DNA from: Plantactinospora sp. KBS50
GTDB lineage: Bacteria; Actinomycetota; Actinomycetes; Mycobacteriales; Micromonosporaceae
Length of the DNA: 64,000 nucleotides
Assembly: GCF_002285795.1 (NCBI RefSeq)
Contig: NZ_CP022961.1
Coordinates: 4,654,001-4,718,000, forward strand
Direction of reading: 5' to 3'
Shown: one piece after another, positions 26,777-34,155 of the stretch
Layout of the letters: every line of letters begins with the position of its first letter
Position numbering within the stretch: the stretch's first letter is position 1
The notes under the pieces: generated by a model
What the model was told of the DNA's origin: nothing
Database searches by the model: none
The model's input: the letters and a program-made list of their open reading frames with translations, nothing else
Program-made: the position numbers and the translations under genes

Positions 26777-27250
26777 TCAGACCCAGGCGCCCGGATCGGA
26801 GGTCAGCTCGGTGACCCGCCGGGGCAGTACGCCGGCCGCCACGTCGGCGATGGTGACGAGTTCCAGGATCTGCCGCTCGTTGGCGCGCAACGCGATCCAG
26901 ACCTCCTGGAGCGCCCGGGCGGCCCCCTGGTAGCCGATATCCTCCGGTCGCTGCCCGCGGATGTTGGCCAACGGCCCGTCGATCACCCGGATGACGTCGG
27001 CCAGCGAGATCTCCTCGGCGGGCCGGGCCAGCGAGTATCCGCCCTCCGGCCCGCGCTGGGCCTGCACGACGCCGCCGCGGCGCAACTGGAGCAGGATGCT
27101 CTCCAGGAACTTGGGCGGGATGCCCTGCGCGCGGGCCACCTGCTCGGCGGTCACCAGTCGGCGGCCACCGGGGGCCGTCGGGGAACGATCGGCGGCGGCC
27201 AACTCGGCAACGGCGCGCAGTGCATAGTCAACCCGGGCGGAAAGTCGCAC
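26777..27250 (-). CDS. Rrf2 family transcriptional regulator (cysteine-free, CymR-like)
   Basis: A 157-residue Rrf2 protein: MRLSARVDYALRAVAELA start, winged helix with VTAEQVARAQGIPPKFLESILLQLRRGGVVQAQRGPEGGYSLAR, and wing/dimer helix ISLADVIRVIDGPLA. It has no cysteine at all, so it cannot hold an Fe-S cluster like IscR, RirA or NsrR. That points to the CymR-type group that senses sulfur metabolites, often by binding O-acetylserine sulfhydrylase. It directly precedes the TauE gene, which may be its target. GTG 27250 is followed at once by the domain; no ribosome-binding site is seen, so the mRNA may be leaderless. Confidence 0.9.
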   Translation of the reverse strand: MRLSARVDYALRAVAELAAADRSPTAPGGRRLVTAEQVARAQGIPPKFLESILLQLRRGGVVQAQRGPEGGYSLARPAEEISLADVIRVIDGPLANIRGQRPEDIGYQGAARALQEVWIALRANERQILELVTIADVAAGVLPRRVTELTSDPGAWV

Positions 27251-27299
27251 AGGGTCAGGCTAGTCCGCCTCCGCTCGGGACCGAACGGAGGACCGGCGG

Positions 27300-28181
27300 C
27301 TATCCGCCGACCCGGCGCAGCAGGCCCTCCTGCACGACGCTGGCGATCTGCCGGCCGTCGCGGGTGAACATCCGGCCGGTGGCCAGGCCGCGGCCGCCGG
27401 AGGCCGACGGGCTCCAGCAGTCGTACAGGAACCACTCGTCGGCCCGGAACGGGCGGTGGAACCACACCGCGTGGTCGAGGCTGGCGCCCACCACTCCGCC
27501 CGGACCCCACACCTCGCCGTGCACCGAGAGCACGGAGTCCAGCAGCGTGAGGTCCGAGGCGTAGGTCAGTGCGCAGGCGTGCAGCAGCGGGTCGTCCGGG
27601 AGCTTGCCGTCGATGCGCATCCAGACCCGCTGGTGCGGGTCCGCCGGCCGGCTACCCGGGCGGACCCAGCCCGGTTCGCCGACGTACCGCACGTCGATGG
27701 GGCGCGGGATCTGCCCCCAGATGCCGAGCCGCTCCGGATAGCGGGCCAGCCGGTCGGCCATCGTGGGCACCTCGTCCGGTTGCGGCACGTCGGGCGGGCT
27801 GGGCGCGTGGTGGTCCAGCCCTTCCTCGGTACGTTGGAACGAGGCGGACATGAAGAAGATCGGCTCGTCGTGCTGGATGGCCACGGACCGGCGTACCGAG
27901 AAGGACCGGCCGTCCCGGACGGCCTCGACCTGGTAGTCGATCGGTTCGGCCGCGTCGCCCGGGCGGACGAAGTAGCCGTGCAGCGAGTGCACGAACCGGT
28001 CCGGCCCGACCGTGCGGCCGGCCGCCACCAGGGCCTGACCGGCGACCTGGCCGCCGTACACCCGTTGTGGTCCGACCGGCGGGCTGATCCCCCGGAAGGT
28101 CATGTCGGCCGTCTGGTCGAGGTCCAGCACCGCGAGGAGCTGGTCCACGGCCGCCTGGCCGACGAGGACCTCGCCGGTCAC
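27300..28181 (-). CDS. tesB: Acyl-CoA thioesterase II
   Basis: A 293-residue double-hotdog thioesterase. N-terminal hotdog: LDQTADMTFRGISPPVGPQRVYGGQVAGQALVAAGRTV with HSLHGYFVRPGD; C-terminal hotdog: WMRIDGKLPDDPLLHACALTYASDLTLLDSVL and SLDHAVWFHRPFRADEWFLYDCWSPSASGGRGL. The Asp-Thr/Ser-Gln triad of TesB can be placed at DLTLLDS and the terminal IASVVQEGLLR. It hydrolyses medium- and long-chain acyl-CoA. GTG 28181 overlaps the pyruvate kinase stop by 4 bases (GTGA), so the two are translated together. Confidence 0.93.
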   Translation of the reverse strand: MTGEVLVGQAAVDQLLAVLDLDQTADMTFRGISPPVGPQRVYGGQVAGQALVAAGRTVGPDRFVHSLHGYFVRPGDAAEPIDYQVEAVRDGRSFSVRRSVAIQHDEPIFFMSASFQRTEEGLDHHAPSPPDVPQPDEVPTMADRLARYPERLGIWGQIPRPIDVRYVGEPGWVRPGSRPADPHQRVWMRIDGKLPDDPLLHACALTYASDLTLLDSVLSVHGEVWGPGGVVGASLDHAVWFHRPFRADEWFLYDCWSPSASGGRGLATGRMFTRDGRQIASVVQEGLLRRVGG

Positions 28182-29626
28182 CGGCGCCCCCGCGCGTCCG
28201 CGGCGTTGACCAGCGAACCGAGCTGGTGCACCCGCAGCGTGTTGGTCGATCCGGGGGTGCCGGGCGGGCTGCCCGCCACGATCACCACGTAGTCGCCGGG
28301 GTTGGCCCGGTCCAGGCCCAGCAGCGCCTGGTCGACCTGCCGGAACATGTCGTCGGTGTGCTGGACGAACGGCATGAGGAACGTCTCCACGCCCCAGGTG
28401 AGGGCGAGCTGGTCGCGCACCTCCGGTACCGGGGTGAAGGCCAGCAGCGGCAGGTCGCAGTGCAGTCGGGACAGCCGGCGCACGGTGTCGCCGGTCTGCG
28501 AGAACGCCACCAGCGCCTTGGCGCCGATGGCCCGGGCGATCGACGAGGCAGCGGAGGTGAGGGCGCCGCCGTGGGTCCGCGGGTCGTGCTGCAACCGGGG
28601 TACGCCGATCGAACCGGCCTCGGTGGTCGTGACGATCTTGGCCATCGTGCTCACGGTGAGCACCGGATACTTGCCGACGCTGGTCTCGCCGGACAGCATC
28701 ACCGCGTCGGCGCCGTCCAGGACGGCGTTCGCCACGTCGGACGCCTCGGCGCGGGTGGGCCGGGAGTTCTCGATCATGGAGTCGAGCATCTGGGTCGCCA
28801 CGATGACCGGCTTGGCGTTCTCCCGGCACAGCTGCACGGCCCGCTTCTGCACCAGCGGCACCTGGTCCAGCGGCAGTTCGACGCCCAGGTCGCCGCGGGC
28901 CACCATGACGCCGTCGAAGGAGCTGACGATGGCCTCGAGGTTGTCGACCGCCTCCGGCTTCTCCACCTTGGCCAGCACCGGGCGGTGGATCCCCAGCTCC
29001 GCCATGATGCCGTGCACCAGCTTGATGTCCTCGGCCGAGCGGACGAACGACAGCGCCACGAGGTCGACGCCGAGCCGCAGCGCGAACCGCAGGTCGTCGG
29101 CGTCCTTCTCCGACAGCGCCGGCACGCTCACCGCGACGTTGGGCAGCGAGACGCCCTTGTTGTTGGACACCGGGCCGCCCTCGGTGACCAGGCAGCGGAT
29201 GTCGTTGCCGGTGACCGTGCTGACCTCGACCGCCACCTTGCCGTCGTCGATCAGCAGCCGGTCGCCCGGCTTCACCTCCCGCGGCAGCTTGCTGTAGGTG
29301 CAGGAGACCCGCTCCCGGGTGCCGACGACGTCGTCACCGGTGATCACCACGGAGTCGCCGGTCCGCCACTCGTGCGGGCCGTCGGCGAAGCGGCCCAGCC
29401 GGATCTTCGGCCCCTGCAGGTCGGCGAGGGTCGCCACCGCCCGTCCGGTGGTTTCGGCGGCACGCCGTACCAGATGGAAGACCTTTTCGTGGTCCTCGTG
29501 GCTACCATGGCTGAAGTTCAACCTGGCTACGTCCATACCCGCCTCGACCAGTCCCCGGATCCGCTCCGGTGACGAGGTTGCGGGGCCCAGCGTGCAGACG
29601 ATCTTCGCGCGGCGTGTCACGCCCAT
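28178..29626 (-). CDS. pyk: Pyruvate kinase
   Basis: A 482-residue pyruvate kinase, making pyruvate and ATP from PEP in the last step of glycolysis. MTRRAKIVCTLGPAT-type start (MGVTRRAKIVCTLGPATSS), DVARLNFSHGSHEDH, K+/Mg2+ site LADLQGPKIRLG, the B domain, the signature VLAKVEKPEAVDNLEAI with catalytic Lys, MVARGDLGVELPLDQVPLVQK, VATQMLDSMI and DGADAVMLSGETSVGKYP. The C-terminal effector domain shows GGALTSAASSIARAIGAKALVAFSQTGDTVR. ATG 29626 follows GGGGGAGAGA; a 9-bp hairpin sits just before that site. Confidence 0.96.
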   Translation of the reverse strand: MGVTRRAKIVCTLGPATSSPERIRGLVEAGMDVARLNFSHGSHEDHEKVFHLVRRAAETTGRAVATLADLQGPKIRLGRFADGPHEWRTGDSVVITGDDVVGTRERVSCTYSKLPREVKPGDRLLIDDGKVAVEVSTVTGNDIRCLVTEGGPVSNNKGVSLPNVAVSVPALSEKDADDLRFALRLGVDLVALSFVRSAEDIKLVHGIMAELGIHRPVLAKVEKPEAVDNLEAIVSSFDGVMVARGDLGVELPLDQVPLVQKRAVQLCRENAKPVIVATQMLDSMIENSRPTRAEASDVANAVLDGADAVMLSGETSVGKYPVLTVSTMAKIVTTTEAGSIGVPRLQHDPRTHGGALTSAASSIARAIGAKALVAFSQTGDTVRRLSRLHCDLPLLAFTPVPEVRDQLALTWGVETFLMPFVQHTDDMFRQVDQALLGLDRANPGDYVVIVAGSPPGTPGSTNTLRVHQLGSLVNAADARGRR

Positions 29627-29644
29627 GAGGCTAGTCTCTCCCCC

Positions 29645-29666
29645 GGGTCGACCCGCCGGTCGACCC
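29645..29666 (-). promoter_or_regulatory. Hairpin abutting the pyk ribosome-binding site
   Basis: GGGTCGACC (29645-29653) and GGTCGACCC (29658-29666) form a perfect 9-bp stem with a 4-base loop. In the transcript it ends directly before the purine-rich GGGGGAGAGA of pyk. It could stabilise the mRNA 5' end, tune translation or be a protein-binding dyad. No known motif was recognised. Confidence 0.5.
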
Positions 29667-29847
29667 CTGTCGGAATCCGGAACAGTCGCCCAACCTTCGG
29701 CGACGCCCCACGCGGGGACGGCCGACGGTCGAACGCCGGATTTGTTCGGGTGCGGGCAACGGCGACCGCAACCGGCAAGCGTACTCGCGATCGTCCGGCG
29801 ATGGGGAGCCGGCCCGGCCCGTCCGGACAACATCCCGACACCCAGGG

Positions 29848-30237
29848 TCAGGCCTCCTCACCGCCGGCGGGAAACGCCCGGCCGGCCGCCTGCGGAAACG
29901 CCAGCGAACCGGCCGGGGCGAGGAAGGTCAGCACGTCCACCCGGTACAGCCCGGCCTGCACGCCCGGGTCCGCCGAGACCAGCAGCCGCACGTCGGACAC
30001 CGATCCGGTGCGGCACAGCCCGAAGCCGCACGGCGGATCGGGGTTGCGGGCCTGGCCGTCGACCGCGCCGGCCACCAGGATCACCCCGCGTTCGTGCAGC
30101 TTCTGCAGGTACGCGGCATGCTCACCCTGGATCTTGCGCGCGGTCTCGGGCTTGAGCACCCGCCCGGCGGGCCCCGGATAGAACACGATGCACTCGTACG
30201 TGTCGAGCGCGTAGTCGACCTCCGGAACGTCGGCCAT
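29848..30237 (-). CDS. YCII-related domain protein
   Basis: A 129-residue protein of the YCII/DGPF ferredoxin-like family: YECIVFYPGPAGRVLKPETARKIQGEHAAYLQKLHERGVILVAGAVDG then PPCGFGLCRTGSVSDVRLLVSADPGVQAGLYRVDVLTF. The single His in GEHAAYL is the family's conserved residue. Members range from dehalogenase-like enzymes to domains fused with sigma factors; this one stands alone. ATG 30237 is clear. Its neighbours (pyk downstream, a P450 upstream, same strand) give no strong hint. Confidence 0.8.
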   Translation of the reverse strand: MADVPEVDYALDTYECIVFYPGPAGRVLKPETARKIQGEHAAYLQKLHERGVILVAGAVDGQARNPDPPCGFGLCRTGSVSDVRLLVSADPGVQAGLYRVDVLTFLAPAGSLAFPQAAGRAFPAGGEEA

Positions 30238-30303
30238 CGCACCCCCTCGCGGTCCGGTCCCCGCCCCGAGCCTGCCACGCCCGTCGCGGGTACGCGGGCC
30301 GGA

Positions 30304-31547
30304 TCAGGACATCGGGCCGGAACCGTCGACGGTCAGCCGGAAGCCGCTGCGGACCCGGGTGGGCATCCGGTGCAGCGGGATGCGCAGGTCCTGGTCGGGG
30401 ACCCGGTGATCGAGCCGGGCCAGCCGGGTGGCCAGCAGGGTCAGCACGGCCATGGTGATCGCCTCGCCGGGGCAGCGGTGGCCGGTCCGCGGGTCGCCGC
30501 CGCCCTGCGGGATCAGGTCGAACTCGCCGATCGCGCGGCCGACGAACCGGTCCGGCCGGAACGCGTACGGGTCGGGCCACAGGTCCGGATGGTGGTCCTG
30601 GCCGTAGACGTCGAGCAGCACCATCGCGCCGGCCGGGATCGGCACGCCGCGGAACGTCAGGTCGCCCACCGCGAGCCCGCCGACGAACGGTGCGAAGGGG
30701 TAGAAGCGCCGCACCTCGTGTCCGAACGCCGTCGCGAAGCCGGGATCGCCGTCGGCCAGCGCGGCCCGGTGCCGCGGCCAGCGGTGCAGGGCGTGCGCGG
30801 CGAAGGTCACGAACCAACCGACGGCCACCGTCGGCCGGATCACGTTGATCAGTTCCACCGCCGCCAGTTCGCGGTCCAGCGGCTCGCCGTCGACGTCCCG
30901 ATGCTCGACGACGGCCGCCAGCGCGGATCCGGGCGGTGCGGTGGCGTCGCCCCGGCGTACCGACTCGACCAGGGCGCCGAGTCGGGCCTGGGCCCGGCCG
31001 CGGGCGCGGCGCGCCCGCCAGTGCCGCGGGCCGAGGGTGGCGAAGCCGTCGACCATGGCCACCAGGTCGGCCGTCATCGCCCTGTTCGCCGGGCCGGTCA
31101 GCGGTACGCCGGCCCACCGGCAGACCCCCGCACAGATCGCCTCGACCGCCTCGTCGAAGAGGGTGACCTCGGCCCCCCGCGGCCAGCCGGCCACGGTGGC
31201 GTCCCACGCGTCGGCCACCCGGCCGGCCAGCCGGTCCACCGCGGTGGGGTCATCAGGGCGGTGAACATCGCCTTGCGGCGCAGGTGCGCCCCGCCGTCCA
31301 GGGTGTGCACGGCGCCCTCGCCGAAGAGGGTCCCGCGGACCATCTCGGGCAGCGCACCGTGCCGGCGCAGGTGCCGCTCGTCGTAGAAGAACCGGGCGGC
31401 CTCCGGACCGCACAGGCCGACCACCGGCCGGCCCGACAGCCGGGTGCCGACCGCGTCCGTACCCGCCCGCCGCCGCAGGTTGGGCAGCCAGGCGTAGCCC
31501 TCGACGGCCAGCCGGGCGGTCTGGTCAATAGGCAAAAAATACGTCAC
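30304..31547 (-). CDS. Cytochrome P450, CYP152-like fatty-acid hydroxylase/peroxygenase, apparent frameshift
   Basis: The N-terminal third (GTG 31547: MTYFLPIDQTARLAVEGYAWL...RRKAMFTALMTP) and the rest (TAVDRLAGRVADAWDAT...) are in adjacent frames that meet at 31246-31249. One extra C in the coding run (GACCCCACC) gives an unbroken 414-residue protein. The I helix reads NVIRPTVAVGWFVTF with Arg-Pro in place of the usual acid-alcohol pair, and the haem loop is GGGDPRTGHRCPGEAIT. Both are CYP152 features (P450 BSbeta, SPalpha), enzymes that use H2O2 to hydroxylate or decarboxylate fatty acids. FYPFAPFVGG is the matching substrate-carboxylate segment. It is divergent from TIGR03089, and the start codon sits inside an inverted repeat. 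Confidence 0.85.
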
Positions 31548-31558
31548 TCTGCCTATTG
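31526..31558. promoter_or_regulatory. 9-bp inverted repeat enclosing the P450 start codon
   Basis: CAATAGGCA (31526-31534) and TGCCTATTG (31550-31558) are perfect inverted repeats separated by 15 bases that include the GTG start codon (31547-31545 on the minus strand) and a T-rich run. The element is far richer in A/T than its surroundings. As RNA it would put the start codon in the loop of a 9-bp hairpin; as DNA it could be an operator in the divergent P450/TIGR03089 region. Confidence 0.6.
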
Positions 31559-31651
31559 TTCCCCGGTAACGACCGATAAACCCCAGATCTCCGCCTGTGT
31601 CCCGGCGCGGCCCGGCGACCGGGTCCGGACGTCGCACTAGGGTGTGCGGGC

Positions 31652-32425
31652 ATGGACGCGCCCGCCGTTGACCTCGCCGCCGCGCTGCTGCCCGATCGGG
31701 CGGACCAGCCGCTGCTCACCTTCTACGACGATGCCACGGGGGAACGGACCGAGCTGTCCGCCGTGGCGCTGGGTGATCGGGCGGCCCGGGCCACCGCGCT
31801 GCTGCGCCAGGACTGCGGGCTGGGTCCGGGTGACCGGGCCGCGGTGCTGCTGCCGCCGCACTGGCAGACCGCGGTGGTGCTGCTGGGCAGTTGGGCGGCC
31901 GGGCTGGCCGTGTCGTACCGGTCGGCCCGTACCGCCGGGCTCCCGGTGCTGGAGGCCGGCGGTGACGAGCCGCTGGACGCGGTGTTCGTGGCCGACGACC
32001 GGCTGACCGACTGGCTGGACCAGGTCCCCGAGGCCCGGCACCGGTTCCGGCTGGGTCTGGCGCCGCTGCCGCCGGGCCGGGAGCCACCGGCGGGCTACCG
32101 GGACTTCCTGGCCGCGCTGGACCGGTTCGCCGGGACCGGTACGCCTCCCGGGCCGGCGCCGTCGACGCGCCGCCGGGACGGCGACCCGGCCAGCGTGGAC
32201 GGCACCAGCTTCCGGCAGTGGGGATCGCTGGCGGCGTCCCTGGCACAGCAGCACGACCTGCGCCGCGGCGACCGGGTGCTGATGGATGCGGCCGAGCGCG
32301 ACCACCCGGTGTTCTGGCTGCTGGCACCGCTGGCCGCCGGGGCGTCGGTGGTGCTCTGCGCGAATCTCGACGCGACGCGACTGCCCGCCCGGATCGCCAC
32401 CGAGTCCGTGAACCGCGTGCTCTAG
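31652..32425 (+). CDS. TIGR03089 family protein (truncated acyl-CoA-synthetase-like)
   Basis: A 257-residue protein of the actinobacterial TIGR03089 family. It resembles the N-terminal part of AMP-binding (acyl-CoA synthetase-like) enzymes: LLTFYDDATGERTELSAVALGDRAARATALL, GPGDRAAVLLPPHWQTAVVLLGSWAAGLAVSY, and a late AAGASVVLC. It ends before the adenylate-forming core, so it lacks the P-loop and the catalytic Lys domain; adenylation activity is not expected. Function is unknown. ATG 31652 opens it; its transcript is divergent from the P450. Confidence 0.85.
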   Translation: MDAPAVDLAAALLPDRADQPLLTFYDDATGERTELSAVALGDRAARATALLRQDCGLGPGDRAAVLLPPHWQTAVVLLGSWAAGLAVSYRSARTAGLPVLEAGGDEPLDAVFVADDRLTDWLDQVPEARHRFRLGLAPLPPGREPPAGYRDFLAALDRFAGTGTPPGPAPSTRRRDGDPASVDGTSFRQWGSLAASLAQQHDLRRGDRVLMDAAERDHPVFWLLAPLAAGASVVLCANLDATRLPARIATESVNRVL

Positions 32426-32901
32426 TGCGCCTGCGCCGGCCCGGCGGGATCCGCCCCGGTGCCGGCTGCCGCGGCCGGGTCCGCCCCGGCCCGACCGGCT
32501 GCCACGGCCGGGTCCGCCGCGGTGCCGGCTGCCGTGGCGTCCGGGACCGCGTACCCGGGCACGGACGGCCAGCGCACGGTCAGCACCACCGACTCCTGTT
32601 CGGCGTACCAGGAGTGGTCCACCCCGCGTCCCCAGACCACGTACTGTCCCGGCTTGGACAGCACCACCTGCCGGCCCGGGAACTCCATCCGGAACCGGCC
32701 ACTGACCAGGATCAGCAGCGCGCGCCGGGCCTCGCCGCGCACCCAGGCGGCGCGCCGGTCGCCGGGCGGGTGCATCCCCCACTTGATCTCGACCTCGTCG
32801 CTGTGCCGAAGATCGCCCGCGGGCTTGAAATGACCCAGCAGCCAGCCACGGTCGCCCGGGGCGTCCACCGCCGCGTCACCCACGTACACGCCCTCGCTCA
32901 T
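32422..32901 (-). CDS. Cupin-like small protein with alanine-rich tail
   Basis: A 159-residue protein. The first 120 residues (MSEGVYVGDAAVDAPGDRGWLLGHF, HSDEVEIKWGMHPPGDRR, RRALLILVSGRFRMEFPG, VVLSKPGQYVVWGRGVDHSWYAEQESVVLTVRWPS) have the strand pattern and the G-x-hydrophobic-H-x-W/E motifs of a single-domain cupin; His in EIKWGMH and GVDHSW could bind metal. Similar proteins are sometimes mislabelled signal peptidase I. The last 40 residues are Ala/Gly/Asp repeats (PAVAAGRAGADPAAAAGTGADPAG in shorter units), likely disordered. Convergent with TIGR03089, overlapping its stop by 4 bases. Confidence 0.72.
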   Translation of the reverse strand: MSEGVYVGDAAVDAPGDRGWLLGHFKPAGDLRHSDEVEIKWGMHPPGDRRAAWVRGEARRALLILVSGRFRMEFPGRQVVLSKPGQYVVWGRGVDHSWYAEQESVVLTVRWPSVPGYAVPDATAAGTAADPAVAAGRAGADPAAAAGTGADPAGPAQAH

Positions 32902-32944
32902 GGCACGCCCTCGGTCATGAGCGGCGAGGCTAGCAGTTCCCGCG

Positions 32945-33010
32945 GTCCAGGTTCCGCGGTCCGGTTCCGCGGTCCGGTTCCGGCGGTCCGGTTCCCGCGG
33001 ACCGGTTCCC
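32945..33010. repeat. Degenerate tandem repeat of about 13 bases (GGTTCCGCGGTCC)
   Basis: Five to six imperfect copies of GGTTCCGCGGTCC lie between the cupin start (32901) and the GNAT start (33086), which are divergent. The later copies drift to GGTTCCCGCGGACC. Each copy contains the dyad CCGCGG. It may be a slippage product; it also lies in a shared promoter region. Confidence 0.6.
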
Positions 33011-33085
33011 GCGGGCTGCGGGGCCGGGACGCCGGGACGGCCGCCGCTACAGTCGGGCAGACGATCAAGGACGGGGGAGATTTCC

Positions 33086-33634
33086 ATGTACGCGGTACAG
33101 CTCACCGAGGACGCCCAGCTGCGCCCCCTGGAGCCGTGGCAGGCCACCGAATTCCTCGCGCACATCGAGCGGGCCCGGCCCACCGTCGATCCGTTCATCC
33201 CGTGGGCGGGTTTCAGCACCGACCTGGACTCGGCCCGGGCGACCCTGCAGCGGTACGCCGACATGCAGGCGGCCGACACCGGACGGATCTACGGCATCTG
33301 GCTGGCGGACACCCTCGTGGGCGGGCTGATGTTCTTCCGGTTCGACGCGGACGGCGGCGGTTGCGAACTGGGATGCTGGCTGGAGGAGTCCGCGCAGGGA
33401 CGGGGTCTGATCGGCACCGCCGCCCGCCGGCTGCTCGACTGGGCGTTCCGGGAGCGCGGCATGCACCGGGTGGAGTGGCACACGTCCCCGCAGAACGTCC
33501 GCAGCGGCAACGTGGCCCGGCGGCTCGGGATGACCCTGGAGGGGACGCTGCGGGAGGCGTACCCGCACGGGGGCCGGCGGCACGACACCCAGATCTGGTC
33601 GCTGCTGGCCACCGAGTGGCCCACGCCGGCCTGA
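33086..33634 (+). CDS. GNAT family N-acetyltransferase (RimJ/RimL type)
   Basis: A 182-residue acetyltransferase. Characteristic features: LTEDAQLRPLEPWQATEFLAHIERARP at the start (substrate side), YGIWLADTLVGGLMFFRFD, the acetyl-CoA loop GCWLEESAQGRGLIGTAARRLLDWAF (Q-x-x-G-x-G/A form QGRGLIG), and NVRSGNVARRLGMTLEGTLREAYPHGG, typical of RimJ/RimL enzymes that acetylate ribosomal protein N-termini or small amines. The preceding GGGGGAG (33073) is a good ribosome-binding site. Substrate unknown. Confidence 0.9.
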   Translation: MYAVQLTEDAQLRPLEPWQATEFLAHIERARPTVDPFIPWAGFSTDLDSARATLQRYADMQAADTGRIYGIWLADTLVGGLMFFRFDADGGGCELGCWLEESAQGRGLIGTAARRLLDWAFRERGMHRVEWHTSPQNVRSGNVARRLGMTLEGTLREAYPHGGRRHDTQIWSLLATEWPTPA

Positions 33635-33648
33635 GCCGCGCGGGCGGC

Positions 33649-34155
33649 TCAGCCGCGTTCGCGGGACGTCGGCCCCGGCCGGGACTGCTGTCCACGACCA
33701 GGGCCGACGCCCGCACCGGCACCGGGACCCGAACCGGTGCCGGGGTCGGATCGGCCGGCGGGCGGCGACCCGGCGGCCCGCGCCCGGCGTGCCTCCGCCA
33801 GCAGCCGCAGCGGGTCGCTCCGGCCGTCGACCTGGACCTCCACGCCCAGGTCACCGAGGCGTACCCGCAGACCCGTCCGGTTACGCGGACCCGTCCGGGT
33901 CTGCTGGCCGGCCAGCCAGCCGTGCAGCAGGTCGAACAGGCCCGGGAGCAGACTCTCGGCGACCACCGCGACGAGCACCCGGTCGCCCCACCCGGCCCGC
34001 CGCCCGGTCTCGGCGACGGTGAGCCGGAACTCCGGCCGCTGGTGGATCCAGTCGATCAGCGAGACCTGGACGTGCCGCGCCGGCGCGGTGATGACGAGGC
34101 GCACCGGCTGCCTGGTCGGCCGGGTGGGACACCCGGGCATGGCGGTACCGCTCAT
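33649..34155 (-). CDS. Possible effector-associated constant component (EACC1-like) protein
   Basis: A 168-residue protein. The core reads PVRLVITAPARHVQVSLIDWIHQRPEFRLTV, then VLVAVVAESLLPGLFDLLHGWLAGQQ and LRVRLGDLGVEVQVDGRSDPLRLLAEAR. A short domain of strand - linker ending xLxxWL - hydrophobic helix - positively charged strand - DGRxVDxxxLLxEA resembles EACC1 (effector-associated constant component 1), a module that recurs in actinobacterial conflict and NTPase-effector systems. The C-terminal 35 residues are Gly/Pro-rich. ATG 34155 follows GGAAGAG. No caspase, trypsin or NTPase partner is seen nearby, so it is an orphan or a remnant. The family call rests on pattern recall, not a search. 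Confidence 0.5.
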   Translation of the reverse strand: MSGTAMPGCPTRPTRQPVRLVITAPARHVQVSLIDWIHQRPEFRLTVAETGRRAGWGDRVLVAVVAESLLPGLFDLLHGWLAGQQTRTGPRNRTGLRVRLGDLGVEVQVDGRSDPLRLLAEARRARAAGSPPAGRSDPGTGSGPGAGAGVGPGRGQQSRPGPTSRERG

